DNA of 64,000 nt from an uncultured Eubacteriales bacterium (GCA_900318145.1 ONJM01000002.1:248001-312000), one strand, 5' to 3'. Positions 35,106 to 43,997 are shown, counted from the first letter of the stretch. Made by a program: numbers and translations. Notes: generated by a model from the letters alone, not told the origin.

Positions 35106-35151
35106 AACCCTTTCTAATTTTTCTTGTTTGAAGGGTTTTTCTCTTTTTTTT
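35106..35151 (+). terminator. Intrinsic terminator after the TtcA-like gene
   Basis: AACCCTT (35106-35112) pairs with AAGGGTT (35131-35137) around an AT-rich loop, followed by T-rich sequence including a run of about eight T. The loop is rather large (18 bases). Confidence 0.65.
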
Positions 35152-35163
35152 CCATCGTTCACG

Positions 35164-35172
35164 TGATATAAT
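35164..35172 (+). promoter_or_regulatory. Extended -10 promoter of xpaC-telA
   Basis: TGA followed by TATAAT (35167-35172) forms an extended -10 element. The -35 region is only a T-run left by the preceding terminator. It lies about 33 bases before the GTG start. Confidence 0.5.
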
Positions 35173-35204
35173 AACTTGATTTGTGTTTCAAGGAGATTTT
35201 TGCT

Positions 35205-36065
35205 GTGGCTGGAAAGAAATCGAATTACAACAAGAAGTCCGGCGGCACAGGCTTCCTGATTACCGCGGGTATCATTTTTCTCTCTTTAAAGGGTCTTCCC
35301 GGTCTTCTGCTCGGCGTCGTCATCGGTGCCGGCGTCGGAGCCATTGCGAGTATTATGGGCAGTAAGCTCGATACAACGACCCATAATAAACGTGATCTTG
35401 AGAGGCAGCGGCAGGAAGAGATTGCCCGCAAGGAAGAGGAAGAACGCCGCCGCAGGGAAGAAGCTTCCAGAATTCCGCTTACAGGGAATGAACTGGCCGA
35501 TTCCGTGATTCTCAAGGGTCAGGAAATGCTCAATACGATCCGTGAAGAAAACATCGTCATTACGGACGAAACCCTTTCCGCTCAGATGGACACCCTTTGC
35601 GACAAATGTCAGCAGATTTTCCGCACGGTATCGGAAGAGCCCTCCAAAGCTCCGCATGTGCGTAAATTCATGAACTATTATCTGCCCACTACGCTGAAGG
35701 TCCTCGCAAATTACCGTACAATGCAGGAGCGCGGTGTCTCCTACTACGAAATGCAGCAGGCGCGGGAATCCGCCGTCCGCTGCATGGATATGGTGCTGAC
35801 TGCCTGTCAGAAGCAGATTGACGCGCTGCATAAGGAAAACATGCTCGATATTTCCACCGATATTGACGTCATGGAACAGATGCTCAAACGGGACGGGTAT
35901 ACCGAGAATGAAATCCTCGCTAACCGGCGCGTTTCCGGAGCCCGCACCGCTGCGGAAGCCCAGATGAGGTCTTCATCCGTTCCGATTCTGAATTTCACGG
36001 AAGACAGCCGCAGTGATGATCCCTCGGCTTCTTCTGCCGCCGGTTCAGTCCGGCAGAATAATTAA
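35205..36065 (+). CDS. XpaC-like 5-bromo-4-chloroindolyl phosphate hydrolysis family protein
   Basis: A 286-residue protein of the XpaC family, named for a colony phenotype, not an established enzyme activity. It has two N-terminal hydrophobic segments (about residues 13-55), then a charged coiled-coil stretch rich in R and E (about 67-90). A helical domain follows with FRTVSEEPSKAPHVRKFMNYYLPTTLKVLANY, the family signature. The start is a GTG eight bases after AAGGAG; an upstream in-frame TTG has no site. It is followed after 15 bases by telA, the usual partner; the pair is linked to cell-envelope stress in other Firmicutes. Confidence 0.85.
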   Translation: MAGKKSNYNKKSGGTGFLITAGIIFLSLKGLPGLLLGVVIGAGVGAIASIMGSKLDTTTHNKRDLERQRQEEIARKEEEERRRREEASRIPLTGNELADSVILKGQEMLNTIREENIVITDETLSAQMDTLCDKCQQIFRTVSEEPSKAPHVRKFMNYYLPTTLKVLANYRTMQERGVSYYEMQQARESAVRCMDMVLTACQKQIDALHKENMLDISTDIDVMEQMLKRDGYTENEILANRRVSGARTAAEAQMRSSSVPILNFTEDSRSDDPSASSAAGSVRQNN

Positions 36066-36080
36066 AAGGAGGATCCTACA

Positions 36081-37247
36081 ATGTCAGAATCCAATCCGAT
36101 GCTTCAGCTTTCTCTCGCTCCCTCCGCTCCGGAACCTGAGGCCCCGGCTGCACCTGCGGAAAGCATTCAGCAGGCTCCTGCCGCGGAAGCGCCCGTGAAC
36201 GCGGCCCCGAAGCTGGATGAAAGCCAGCTGACTGAAGCCGAAAAGAAAGCTATTGACGATTTTATTCAGAAAGTGGATGTAACAAATCCCGATCACGTAC
36301 TTCTCTTCGGTGCGGATGCGCAGAAACGCATCGCGGATTTCTCAGAAACCGCTCTGGAAGCCGTAAAAACGCAGGAAACCGGCGAAGTCGGCAACATGCT
36401 TGTGAATCTTGTCTCCGAGCTCAAGGGGTTCCAGAAGGATTCAGAGGAGCCGAAAGGGCTCGCCAGGCTGTTCGCGAAGGGCGAGGATAAAATAACCAGG
36501 ATGAAAGCCCGGTACAGCAAGGTCTCCGCCAATGTGGAAAATATCGCTACTTCCCTCGAGGGATATCAGACCCAACTGCTTAAGGATGTCGCGATGTTCG
36601 ACCGGCTGTATGACCAGAACAGTGACTATTTCCATCAGCTGACGCTTTATATTATAGCCGGCGACAAGAAGCTTGCTCAGGTCCGTGAAAACGATCTGAA
36701 AGAACTGCGGGAAAAAGCCGCCCTCTCCGGCGACGCTATGGATGCCCAGAAAGCCAACGACCTTGCCGCTCAGTGCGACCGTTTTGAAAAGAAGCTGCAT
36801 GATCTGAAGCTTACCCGTCAGGTTTCCATTCAGATGGCTCCGCAGATCCGTCTGCTTCAGAACAATGACAGCCTGCTGGTGGAAAGGATCCAGTCCACGC
36901 TTTCCAATACCCTTCCTCTCTGGAAAAGCCAGATGGTTCTTGCGCTCGGATTGCATCATTCCCAGCAGGCGCTGCAGGCGCAGACCGCGGTTACCGATAT
37001 GACGAACGAGCTGCTTCGCAAGAACGCGGAAGCCCTGAAAATCGGCACGATCCAGACCGCGAAAGAAGCGGAGCGCGGTATTATCGATATAGAAACCCTT
37101 GTACAGACCAACCAGGATCTGATCGATACCATCAATGAGGTTATGACGATTCAGTCTGAAGGCCGTGCGAAGCGTATCGAAGCGGAAAAAACGCTTTACA
37201 ATATGGAAGCCGAACTCAAGAAAAAGCTTCTGTCCACAAACCTTTAA
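36081..37247 (+). CDS. TelA/YceH toxic anion resistance family protein
   Basis: A 388-residue, almost entirely helical soluble protein of the TelA (tellurite and antimicrobial resistance) family. The N-terminal 45 residues are rich in Ala, Pro and Glu. The rest is long helices with conserved pieces such as LARLFAKGEDKITRMKARY and QIRLLQNNDSLLVERIQSTLSNTLPLWK. The molecular role is unknown. AAAGGAGG precedes the ATG, and it is probably co-transcribed with xpaC. No terD/terC genes are nearby. Confidence 0.9.
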   Translation: MSESNPMLQLSLAPSAPEPEAPAAPAESIQQAPAAEAPVNAAPKLDESQLTEAEKKAIDDFIQKVDVTNPDHVLLFGADAQKRIADFSETALEAVKTQETGEVGNMLVNLVSELKGFQKDSEEPKGLARLFAKGEDKITRMKARYSKVSANVENIATSLEGYQTQLLKDVAMFDRLYDQNSDYFHQLTLYIIAGDKKLAQVRENDLKELREKAALSGDAMDAQKANDLAAQCDRFEKKLHDLKLTRQVSIQMAPQIRLLQNNDSLLVERIQSTLSNTLPLWKSQMVLALGLHHSQQALQAQTAVTDMTNELLRKNAEALKIGTIQTAKEAERGIIDIETLVQTNQDLIDTINEVMTIQSEGRAKRIEAEKTLYNMEAELKKKLLSTNL

Positions 37248-37264
37248 TCAATTGTATCATTCCG

Positions 37265-37293
37265 GCCCGGCCTTCCAGCGCCGGGCTTGTTCT
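37265..37293 (+). terminator. Possible intrinsic terminator after telA
   Basis: GCCCGGC (37265-37271) pairs with GCCGGGC (37280-37286) around an 8-base loop, followed by TTGTTCT. The U-tract is imperfect, so termination may be partial and coaE may be transcribed by read-through; I see no clear promoter before 37321. Confidence 0.45.
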
Positions 37294-37320
37294 CAATAAA
37301 GCTGAAGGACAGGTCAGATC

Positions 37321-38853
37321 ATGCGGATTATCGGATTGACGGGAAGCATCGCCTGCGGAAAAACCACTGTCAGCGCGTATCTGCTTTCAAAAGGATTTCC
37401 GGTTGTGGACGGCGACAGAATTTCCCGGGAGCTTACCGCCCCCGGCGGTGCCGCGCTTCCGGAAATCCGGAATGTCTTTGGTTCCGGCTTCTTTTATGAA
37501 GACGGAACGCTGAACCGTCGCCGCCTCGGCCAGCTTGTTTTCAGCGACGCGGCAGCGCGTGCAGCGCTCGACGATCTGATGGCGCCTTTTCTCCTCTCTG
37601 CTGTCCGGCAGCGAATCGAAGAAATACGCGTTTCAGGTACTGCGCTTTGTTTTCTGGATATGCCGCTGTTATTTGAGAAGGGTTATGACCGCCTGTGTGA
37701 TACGGTCTGGACAGTCTGGCTGCCCCGGAATATCCAGCTGTCCAGGCTGATGGAACGGGATGGTTTTTCAAAGGAAGAAGCAATGAACCGCATCCTTTCT
37801 GTTCTCTCTTCCGATGAAAAAGCTGCCCTGGCCAACCGTGTTATCGATAACTCCGGAACGCCCGCGAATACGCGTTCGATCGTCGACAGCCTGCTGTCTG
37901 AAGAAATGTCTCGCGGCGAAAGCACCCGTCCGCGCCGGTCCCGCGCTTATGATGATTATATCAGCACGACGGAAGTTCCCGCAGCTCCGGCTGGAGAATT
38001 CCGTGCAGTTCCGGCACCGTCCCCCGCTCAGGCCGGACAGGATCTTCCTCCGGTTATGGAACGGCCTGCCGCGGCTCAGAAAAAAGAACGGGTGCGCCGT
38101 GCCGACTGGATTATGCCGGTTTGGCTGAAATCGTCGCTGATTGCGGCCGTATCCGTTCTGCTGATTTGCTCAACCGCTTTTTTTCTGATGAAGGGATTCC
38201 TTCGGGAATGCGAAGACAGACATCTGCAGGAGCAGCGGAATATAGACAATCATTATCCGCTGCTGTACCGGGACCTGATTGAAAAATACGCGGAGGATTA
38301 TAATCTTGCTCCGGCGTTTGTCACAGCAGTCATTCTCAATGAAAGCTCTTTCGATCACCGGGCCCAGTCCGGCGTCGGAGCCCGCGGACTGATGCAGCTG
38401 ATGCCTGACACGGCTGAATGGATTGCCGGAAAGCTGCGCGTGGAGGGGTACGCTTTCGAGCGTATGTACGATCCCGAATCCAATATCCGTTTCGGCTGCT
38501 GGTATCTGAATTACCTCAGCAAGCTGTTTCTCGGAAATCCTGCCTCGGTTACGGCGGCCTATCATGCCGGCCAGGGTCAGGTAAAAACATGGCTGTCCGA
38601 TCCGTCCTTCAGTGAGGATGGATATACCCTGTCGGTGGATACAATGCCGGATGGCCCGACAAAGAATTATACAGGGAGGGTACTGAGGGATTATGGTATC
38701 TATCAGACCAAGTATTTTACGATGGATTTGCTGCCTGCTGACGCTTTCGATACTGCTGCCGTTCACCTGCGCCATGGCCTCCTCAGCGGAAATCGGAAAC
38801 AGTATCGTGATCGGAATTCAGTCGACAAAGACGCTTCTGATCCGTCCTTTTGA
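37321..38853 (+). CDS. coaE: Dephospho-CoA kinase fused through a transmembrane helix to a lytic transglycosylase
   Basis: A 510-residue composite protein. Residues 1-198 form a complete CoaE (ATP:dephospho-CoA kinase, last step of CoA synthesis): P-loop GSIACGKTT, LDMPLLFEKG and NRVIDNSGT. Residues 199-262 are a Pro/Ala-rich linker ending in basic residues (KKERVRR). Residues 268-290 are a single transmembrane helix. Residues 312-466 form an SLT/Slt70-type transglycosylase: catalytic Glu341 in NESSFDHRA, GARGLMQLMP and AAYHAGQGQV. The predicted topology is kinase inside, murein hydrolase outside. The last 53 residues overlap the next gene out of frame. The reading frame is unbroken through the junction, so a simple sequencing frameshift does not explain it. 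Each domain looks intact. Confidence 0.88.
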   Translation: MRIIGLTGSIACGKTTVSAYLLSKGFPVVDGDRISRELTAPGGAALPEIRNVFGSGFFYEDGTLNRRRLGQLVFSDAAARAALDDLMAPFLLSAVRQRIEEIRVSGTALCFLDMPLLFEKGYDRLCDTVWTVWLPRNIQLSRLMERDGFSKEEAMNRILSVLSSDEKAALANRVIDNSGTPANTRSIVDSLLSEEMSRGESTRPRRSRAYDDYISTTEVPAAPAGEFRAVPAPSPAQAGQDLPPVMERPAAAQKKERVRRADWIMPVWLKSSLIAAVSVLLICSTAFFLMKGFLRECEDRHLQEQRNIDNHYPLLYRDLIEKYAEDYNLAPAFVTAVILNESSFDHRAQSGVGARGLMQLMPDTAEWIAGKLRVEGYAFERMYDPESNIRFGCWYLNYLSKLFLGNPASVTAAYHAGQGQVKTWLSDPSFSEDGYTLSVDTMPDGPTKNYTGRVLRDYGIYQTKYFTMDLLPADAFDTAAVHLRHGLLSGNRKQYRDRNSVDKDASDPSF

Positions 38854-40279
38854 GCCGAAAGAAGCGGATATTCTTTCCGTATACAACGCAGTCTATGAAT
38901 CGCTGGTGTATCTGGACGACAGCTATCTGCCGCAGCCTTGCCTTGCGGAAAGCTGGGAAGTTTCTGCCACCGGCAAAACATGGACATTTTACCTCAGGCA
39001 GGATGTGCGCTTTTCGAACGGTCTGCCTTTCTCCGCAAAGGATGTCGTAGCTTCAGCGAACTATATAATTGATAAGGCAAAAGATGAAAATATCACCGAC
39101 CATGGATTTTACCAGAACCTGAACCGTTATGTGGATTCCATCTCCGCAAAGGACGACTATACTGTTGTCATAACGACCAAACGTCCCTGTTACGGCCTTC
39201 TTTTCCAGATGACGTTCCCGGTCGTTCCGGAGGGATATGTCCATGCGGACAATCCTCCCGGAACCGGTCCCTATGTCATCACTGAATTCCATGCCGGGGA
39301 AAGAATGTGGCTTTCAGCCAATACCAACTGGTGGAAAGCGCAGCCCCAGGTGCGCGAAATTCTTTTTATGCTTCAGAACACTTCCTCCGACGTTGTGGAA
39401 AGTTATGAATTTGCGCAGGTTCAGGCGGTTTTCACCCGTTCTGTCGCAGGCGCGCAGCATAAGACCGGAGCCAATTCCCTGACAATGAGCTACCGGACGA
39501 ACCAGCTGGAATGCCTCTATATGAACAACAGCAGCCGCGAACTGAGCGTCGAGGTACGCCAGGCGATCCGGGCGCTTATCGATAAAAGCAAAATTATTTC
39601 CACCGCATATATGGGCCTTGCTGTTCCCTCCAATTTTCCTTTCTATCCCGGTACCTGGATGTACAACGACAGTCTGGATGCTTCCATCACACATGACGTT
39701 GCGGAAGCGAAGCGGCTTCTTGCGGAAGCCGGCTGGGAGGATTCAGATGAAAACGGTGTGCTGGATCGGCTGAACAGCGAGGGTGAGCCTGAAAACCTCC
39801 ACCTGCGGTTTTTCTATTATGAAGAACCGGACAACGACGTCCGGGAGGAAACAGCGAATATTATTGCCGCCGCACTGGCGGAAGTCGGTATTTCAACAAA
39901 GATCACTGCGATGACTATGACCGATGTGCAGAATCGCATGAAAAACGGAACTTATGATCTGGCGCTCGTCGGTTTCGCCATGGATGTAACGCCGGATCCG
40001 GGTTTTATGCTCATGTCGGACAATATCAGGAGCGGCAATTATAACAAATACAAAAGCAGTAAAATGGATGAGCTTTTCAAAAGCCTGCGGAAACAGGTCA
40101 CACAGGAGGAATACCGTCAGAAGCTGATGGAAATCCAGTATCAGTTTCTGCAGGACTGTCCTTTTGTCTGCCTTTACTGGCGTACCGGCAACGTAATCTC
40201 CCGTTACATGTACACGACCTGCCGGGATGTGCGTGAATATGAGCTGCTCAGGGGAATAGAGTCTTTCACGACGCGATAA
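38693..40279 (+). CDS. Family 5 (oligopeptide-type) ABC transporter substrate-binding protein
   Basis: A 528-residue secreted solute-binding protein of the OppA/DppA type. The N-terminus has an Arg followed by a hydrophobic stretch ending TCAMASSA, a good Sec signal peptide. The Cys there is not in a lipobox, which is unusual for a monoderm binding protein. YLPQPCLAESWEV, TWTFYLRQDVRFSNG and FSAKDVV are SBP_bac_5 features. The ATG at 38693 has GAGGGA just upstream and lies 161 bases inside the coaE-slt gene in another frame. The next Met (38774) would remove the signal peptide. No permease or ATPase gene is adjacent, so it is an orphan. Confidence 0.88.
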   Translation: MVSIRPSILRWICCLLTLSILLPFTCAMASSAEIGNSIVIGIQSTKTLLIRPFEPKEADILSVYNAVYESLVYLDDSYLPQPCLAESWEVSATGKTWTFYLRQDVRFSNGLPFSAKDVVASANYIIDKAKDENITDHGFYQNLNRYVDSISAKDDYTVVITTKRPCYGLLFQMTFPVVPEGYVHADNPPGTGPYVITEFHAGERMWLSANTNWWKAQPQVREILFMLQNTSSDVVESYEFAQVQAVFTRSVAGAQHKTGANSLTMSYRTNQLECLYMNNSSRELSVEVRQAIRALIDKSKIISTAYMGLAVPSNFPFYPGTWMYNDSLDASITHDVAEAKRLLAEAGWEDSDENGVLDRLNSEGEPENLHLRFFYYEEPDNDVREETANIIAAALAEVGISTKITAMTMTDVQNRMKNGTYDLALVGFAMDVTPDPGFMLMSDNIRSGNYNKYKSSKMDELFKSLRKQVTQEEYRQKLMEIQYQFLQDCPFVCLYWRTGNVISRYMYTTCRDVREYELLRGIESFTTR

Positions 40280-40309
40280 ATCCACAAAACATCTGAAGGG
40301 AGTTTTCGC

Positions 40310-41251
40310 ATGGACTGGATGGAACTGATCGTACACACAACAACTTTGGGTTCGGAATGGGTTTCCGATTTCCTGATGGAGCTCGGCGCTTCCGGCACGA
40401 TGATTGAGGATAAAGCGGACCTGCCGGATCCTTCCAGGCCGCACGGTATCTGGGAGATTATTGATCCGAAACTGCTGGAAAGCATGCCTGAAGATGTGCT
40501 TGTACACGTCTGGTTCGCGCAGGATGCTTCTCTTCCCGGAATTCTTTCCAGGATGCGTGACGGTCTGGACCGGATGCGGAATAAAAGACCGGAATACGGT
40601 TCACTGCAGCCGGAACTTCATTCTGTTTCTGAATCTTCCTGGGCTGAAGTGTGGAAAAAGTATTATAAGCCGTTTTATGCCTGTGAACACCTTGTGATCA
40701 AGCCTACCTGGGAACCTTTTACACCGAAGGATGGCGACCGGATCATCGAAATCGATCCCGGCATGGCCTTTGGAAGCGGCACCCATGAAACCACCGGTAT
40801 GTGCATTTCCCTGCTGGAGGAAAACATCCGCGGGGGAGAAAGTGTGATAGATGTAGGAACCGGCAGCGGCATACTCGCCATCGCAGCCGCACTGTTCGGA
40901 GCAGGACGTGTTCTCGCCGTTGATATTGATCCGGACGCTGTTCGGGTTGCTTCCGAAAACGTCTCTCATAATCATGTGGAGCACATCGTAACCGTACAGG
41001 AACGCGATCTTCTGAAAAACGCTGCAGATACCTGCAGCGTCTGCGTAATGAATATCATTTCGGACGTAATCATCGCTTTCGCCGCTTCCCTGAAGGAGCA
41101 TATACTGCCAGGCGGGCTCCTCATCTGCTCCGGCGTCGTAAAGGAAAGAACTGAAGAAGTCCGCAAGGCATTGCTGGACGCAGGTTATGAAATCCTTAAA
41201 ACGGAGTTCCGCGGTGAATGGACTGCATTTCTTTCCCGGAGGAACGACTGA
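40310..41251 (+). CDS. prmA: Ribosomal protein L11 methyltransferase
   Basis: PrmA trimethylates ribosomal protein L11. The 313 residues carry the SAM loop VIDVGTGSGILAIAAA, preceded by DPGMAFGSGTHETT, the family's substrate-loop signature, and NIISDVI as motif IV. AAGGGAG precedes the ATG. Its stop shares a base with the rsmE start (TGATG). The prmA-rsmE-mtaB order is conserved in Firmicutes, often after dnaJ, which is not present here. Confidence 0.96.
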   Translation: MDWMELIVHTTTLGSEWVSDFLMELGASGTMIEDKADLPDPSRPHGIWEIIDPKLLESMPEDVLVHVWFAQDASLPGILSRMRDGLDRMRNKRPEYGSLQPELHSVSESSWAEVWKKYYKPFYACEHLVIKPTWEPFTPKDGDRIIEIDPGMAFGSGTHETTGMCISLLEENIRGGESVIDVGTGSGILAIAAALFGAGRVLAVDIDPDAVRVASENVSHNHVEHIVTVQERDLLKNAADTCSVCVMNIISDVIIAFAASLKEHILPGGLLICSGVVKERTEEVRKALLDAGYEILKTEFRGEWTAFLSRRND

Positions 41252-41985
41252 TGCACCGATTCTTTGCAGATCCTGAAACTTCAGATGAAAACCTGTTCCG
41301 TCTCAGCGACGCGGAAGCACATCACGCGCTGAAAGTGCTGCGGCTGCGCGCCGGCGATGCGGCGGAAGCGATTTATCGCGGAGCGCGTTATCTTGTCCGT
41401 CTGGAGATTCTTTCTTCCGGAGAACCCGTGCTTATTCCGCTCGAAAACCTGCCTTCGACAGAGCCGCGTCTTTCTGTTACGCTGTTTCAGGGCCTTCCCA
41501 AAGGCGACAAAATGGACCTTATTGTTCAGAAATCCGTTGAAATAGGAATCGGAAGGATTGTGCCTGTCCTTTTTTCCAGATGTGTTGCCCGACCGGACGA
41601 AAAGGAATCCATGAAGAAAACGCAGCGCTGGCAAAGAATTTCCCTGGAAGCGGCAAAACAGTCCGGACGATGCGTAATACCCGAAGTAATTCCGCCTGTG
41701 TCCCTTTCCTCGCTGCCGGAACACATTTCCGGCTGCGAAGCGGTCGCGGTACCCTGGGAAGAATGTGAACATGGCGGACCGCAGGCTTTTGTCCGCAGCC
41801 ATCCTTCCCTTTCGGCTCTCGGAATCGTGATAGGGCCGGAAGGCGGTATCAGCGGGGATGAAGCTGATATGCTCCGTTCCATCGGCTGTGAAACTGTAAC
41901 CCTCGGAAAAAGGATCCTGCGTACAGAAACGGCAGGAATTGCCGCGCTGAGCGTTTTTTTCGGACTATACGGAGAAATGGAGTAA
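41251..41985 (+). CDS. rsmE: 16S rRNA (uracil1498-N3)-methyltransferase
   Basis: RsmE methylates U1498 of 16S rRNA. The 244 residues have an N-terminal PUA-like domain (HRFFADPE, DAEAHHALKVLRLRAGD) and a C-terminal SPOUT knot (IGPEGGISGDEADML, then TLGKRILRTETA). The start was placed at 41251, where it overlaps the prmA stop and aligns with the family N-terminus; the upstream GGAGG lies inside the end of prmA. Confidence 0.96.
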   Translation: MHRFFADPETSDENLFRLSDAEAHHALKVLRLRAGDAAEAIYRGARYLVRLEILSSGEPVLIPLENLPSTEPRLSVTLFQGLPKGDKMDLIVQKSVEIGIGRIVPVLFSRCVARPDEKESMKKTQRWQRISLEAAKQSGRCVIPEVIPPVSLSSLPEHISGCEAVAVPWEECEHGGPQAFVRSHPSLSALGIVIGPEGGISGDEADMLRSIGCETVTLGKRILRTETAGIAALSVFFGLYGEME

Positions 41986-41992
41986 TCGGAAA

Positions 41993-43288
41993 ATGCCGAC
42001 GATTGCCTATCATACGCTGGGCTGCAAGGTCAACCAGTACGACACCCAGGCGATGGAGGAACTGCTCTCCGCGGACGGTTTCCGTACAGTTCCGTTCCCT
42101 GAACAGGCAGATGTCTATCTGATCAATACTTGTACGGTCACGGGCACCGGCGACCGCAAAAGTCTGCAGCTTGCCCGCAGACTTAAACGGGATCATCCTG
42201 ACAGCAAGCTGGTCCTCTGTGGCTGTCTCGCGCAGCTGAAAGGCGAAAAACTGATTTCCGCAGGTGCCGATCTTGTAATAGGAACCCAGTACCGTGGAAA
42301 TGTCGTTTCGCTGCTTCGCGGCGTAATTGCTTCCGGCAGCCCTGTCTGTGCCGTACAGCCTCTGCCGGAATCCATGCCATATGAACCGCTGCATGTGACC
42401 CGTCACGAAGGCCATACCCGCGCTGTCCTGAAAATACAGGAGGGTTGCCGGAACCACTGCTCTTACTGCATTATTCCTGCGGTGCGCGGACCGATCCGCT
42501 CCAGGCTTCCTGAGGATATCCGCAGGGAAGCGGCGGATATTGCAGCCGCAGGTTATAAGGAAGCAGTTCTTACAGGAATCCATATTTCTTCCTACGGAAA
42601 GGATTTCTGCCCCACCGCTTCTCTGCTGGATGTGCTTTCAGTCCTTGAAAAAACGGAAGGAATTCTCCGCGTCCGTCTCGGTTCTCTGGAACCACGCATC
42701 GCCGATACGCGGTTTTCGGAAGCCCTGAAGAATTTCCGGAAACTATGCCCGCAGTTCCATCTTGCGCTCCAGTCCGGCAGTGACAGCGTCCTGCGCCGCA
42801 TGCGAAGGCAATATAACGTCTCGGATTACCTGAAGTCTGTACAGTGTCTTCGCGACGTCTTTCCGCTCGCTGCTTTTACGACGGATATTCTCACGGGTTT
42901 TCCCGGAGAAACCGAACAGGAATTTATGGAAACGCAGGAAATAATCCGTAAGGTTGGTTTTGCCAGGATCCATGTTTTTCCATTTTCACCGCGTCCAGGC
43001 ACACCCGCGGCAGATATGCCCGGCCAGCTTTCGGATGCTGTCAAACAGAAGCGTTCACGTGAACTGATTGCCCTGGGCAGGCAGGTATCCGCCTGCTACT
43101 GTCGGCAGTGGGTAGGCCGAAGTACGGAAATCCTTCCGGAAGAAAAAGTGGACGGATGCTGGGAAGGTTATTCTCCCGAATACCTTCGGATCCGTCTGAA
43201 TCCGGAAGCTGAATGCAGTCCAGGAATCCCGGTTCGCGTAATGATTAAGGATTTTTCTCCCCGTACGCTCGGCGGAGAGATCATATAA
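41993..43288 (+). CDS. mtaB: tRNA t6A37 methylthiotransferase
   Basis: MtaB (YqeV) adds a methylthio group to t6A37 of tRNA-Lys. It is 431 residues long. The N-terminal YHTLGCKVNQYDTQ carries the first auxiliary-cluster Cys; NTCTVT and LCGCLAQ carry the others. The radical SAM motif is EGCRNHCSYCIIP. LGCKVNQYD separates it from MiaB, which has YGCQMN. A TRAM-like end follows. Eight bases separate it from rsmE. Its t6A substrate is made with the help of TsaC, encoded at 51519. Confidence 0.95.
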   Translation: MPTIAYHTLGCKVNQYDTQAMEELLSADGFRTVPFPEQADVYLINTCTVTGTGDRKSLQLARRLKRDHPDSKLVLCGCLAQLKGEKLISAGADLVIGTQYRGNVVSLLRGVIASGSPVCAVQPLPESMPYEPLHVTRHEGHTRAVLKIQEGCRNHCSYCIIPAVRGPIRSRLPEDIRREAADIAAAGYKEAVLTGIHISSYGKDFCPTASLLDVLSVLEKTEGILRVRLGSLEPRIADTRFSEALKNFRKLCPQFHLALQSGSDSVLRRMRRQYNVSDYLKSVQCLRDVFPLAAFTTDILTGFPGETEQEFMETQEIIRKVGFARIHVFPFSPRPGTPAADMPGQLSDAVKQKRSRELIALGRQVSACYCRQWVGRSTEILPEEKVDGCWEGYSPEYLRIRLNPEAECSPGIPVRVMIKDFSPRTLGGEII

Positions 43289-43309
43289 TTTTTTTCGGAG
43301 GTGCTGATT

Positions 43310-43651
43310 ATGGAAAACTGTATTTTCTGTAAAATCATCAATGGTGAAATTCCATCCACTAAAGTCTATGAAAATGATCAGGTATACGCTTTCAGGGATA
43401 TTAATCCGCAGACGCCCTTCCATGTGCTGGTTATTCCCAAAAAACATGTTTCTTCCCTTTCGGAAACCGATCAGTTGAATGATGCGGAGATCGCCGCCTG
43501 CCTTCGCGCCGTATCCCGGGTTGCCGCGGAAGCGGGCCTTTCCGGTGGATACAGGGTAATTTCCAATTGCGGTCCGGATGCCTGCCAGTCTGTTCCCCAT
43601 CTTCATTTCCATGTCCTGGGCGGGCGACAGATGGCGCTTCGTATGGCCTGA
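43310..43651 (+). CDS. HIT family (histidine triad) nucleotide-binding protein
   Basis: A 113-residue Hint-type protein, a purine nucleoside phosphoramidase family. The N-terminal CIFCKIINGEIPS has the CxxC seen in this branch, and the histidine triad is HLHFHVLGG. ATG at 43310 follows CGGAGG; a start three codons earlier is possible but weaker. It follows mtaB by 21 bases as in many Firmicutes. No terminator is obvious before the rpsU promoter. Confidence 0.93.
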   Translation: MENCIFCKIINGEIPSTKVYENDQVYAFRDINPQTPFHVLVIPKKHVSSLSETDQLNDAEIAACLRAVSRVAAEAGLSGGYRVISNCGPDACQSVPHLHFHVLGGRQMALRMA

Positions 43652-43705
43652 TATCGTGCCTCATCCGGGCTTTGAAAACGTTTTCTTCCGGAATTCAGAA
43701 AAAAG

Positions 43706-43734
43706 TTGACTGACGGACATATTCGCTGTATAAT
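43706..43734 (+). promoter_or_regulatory. Promoter of rpsU
   Basis: TTGACT (43706-43711) and TATAAT (43729-43734) with a 17-base spacer. A leader of about 70 bases follows, containing an inverted GCCGGC/GCCGGC repeat close to the ribosome binding site. Confidence 0.8.
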
Positions 43735-43810
43735 CAATTTACGGTTTTGCCGTATGTCCGTGTATGCCGGCTGCCGGCAAGGCGTTGAATGAGCGAGGGG
43801 AGGGATAAAA

Positions 43811-43984
43811 GTGTCAGAGGTTCGGATCCGCGAGAATGAGTCCCTGGAAAGTGCGCTCAAACGGTTTAAGCGGCAGTGTGCCCGTAGTGGCGTCCTTCAG
43901 GAAGTTCGTAAGCGCGAGCATTATGAAAAACCCAGTGTCAAGCGCAAGAAGAAGGCCGAAGCCGCTCGTAAGCGCAAGTGGTAA
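43811..43984 (+). CDS. rpsU: 30S ribosomal protein S21
   Basis: S21 is a 57-residue ribosomal protein of the small subunit platform. The translation begins (M)[18 protein letters not shown] and ends in a basic tail of Lys and Arg ([13 protein letters not shown]), the typical S21 pattern. It uses a GTG start preceded by GGGAGGG at eight bases. It is monocistronic, with its own promoter and a strong terminator; in other Clostridia rpsU is often followed by GatB/YqeY, which is absent here. Confidence 0.95.
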   Translation: MSEVRIRENESLESALKRFKRQCARSGVLQEVRKREHYEKPSVKRKKKAEAARKRKW

Positions 43985-43997
43985 TTTTCGCTGTATT

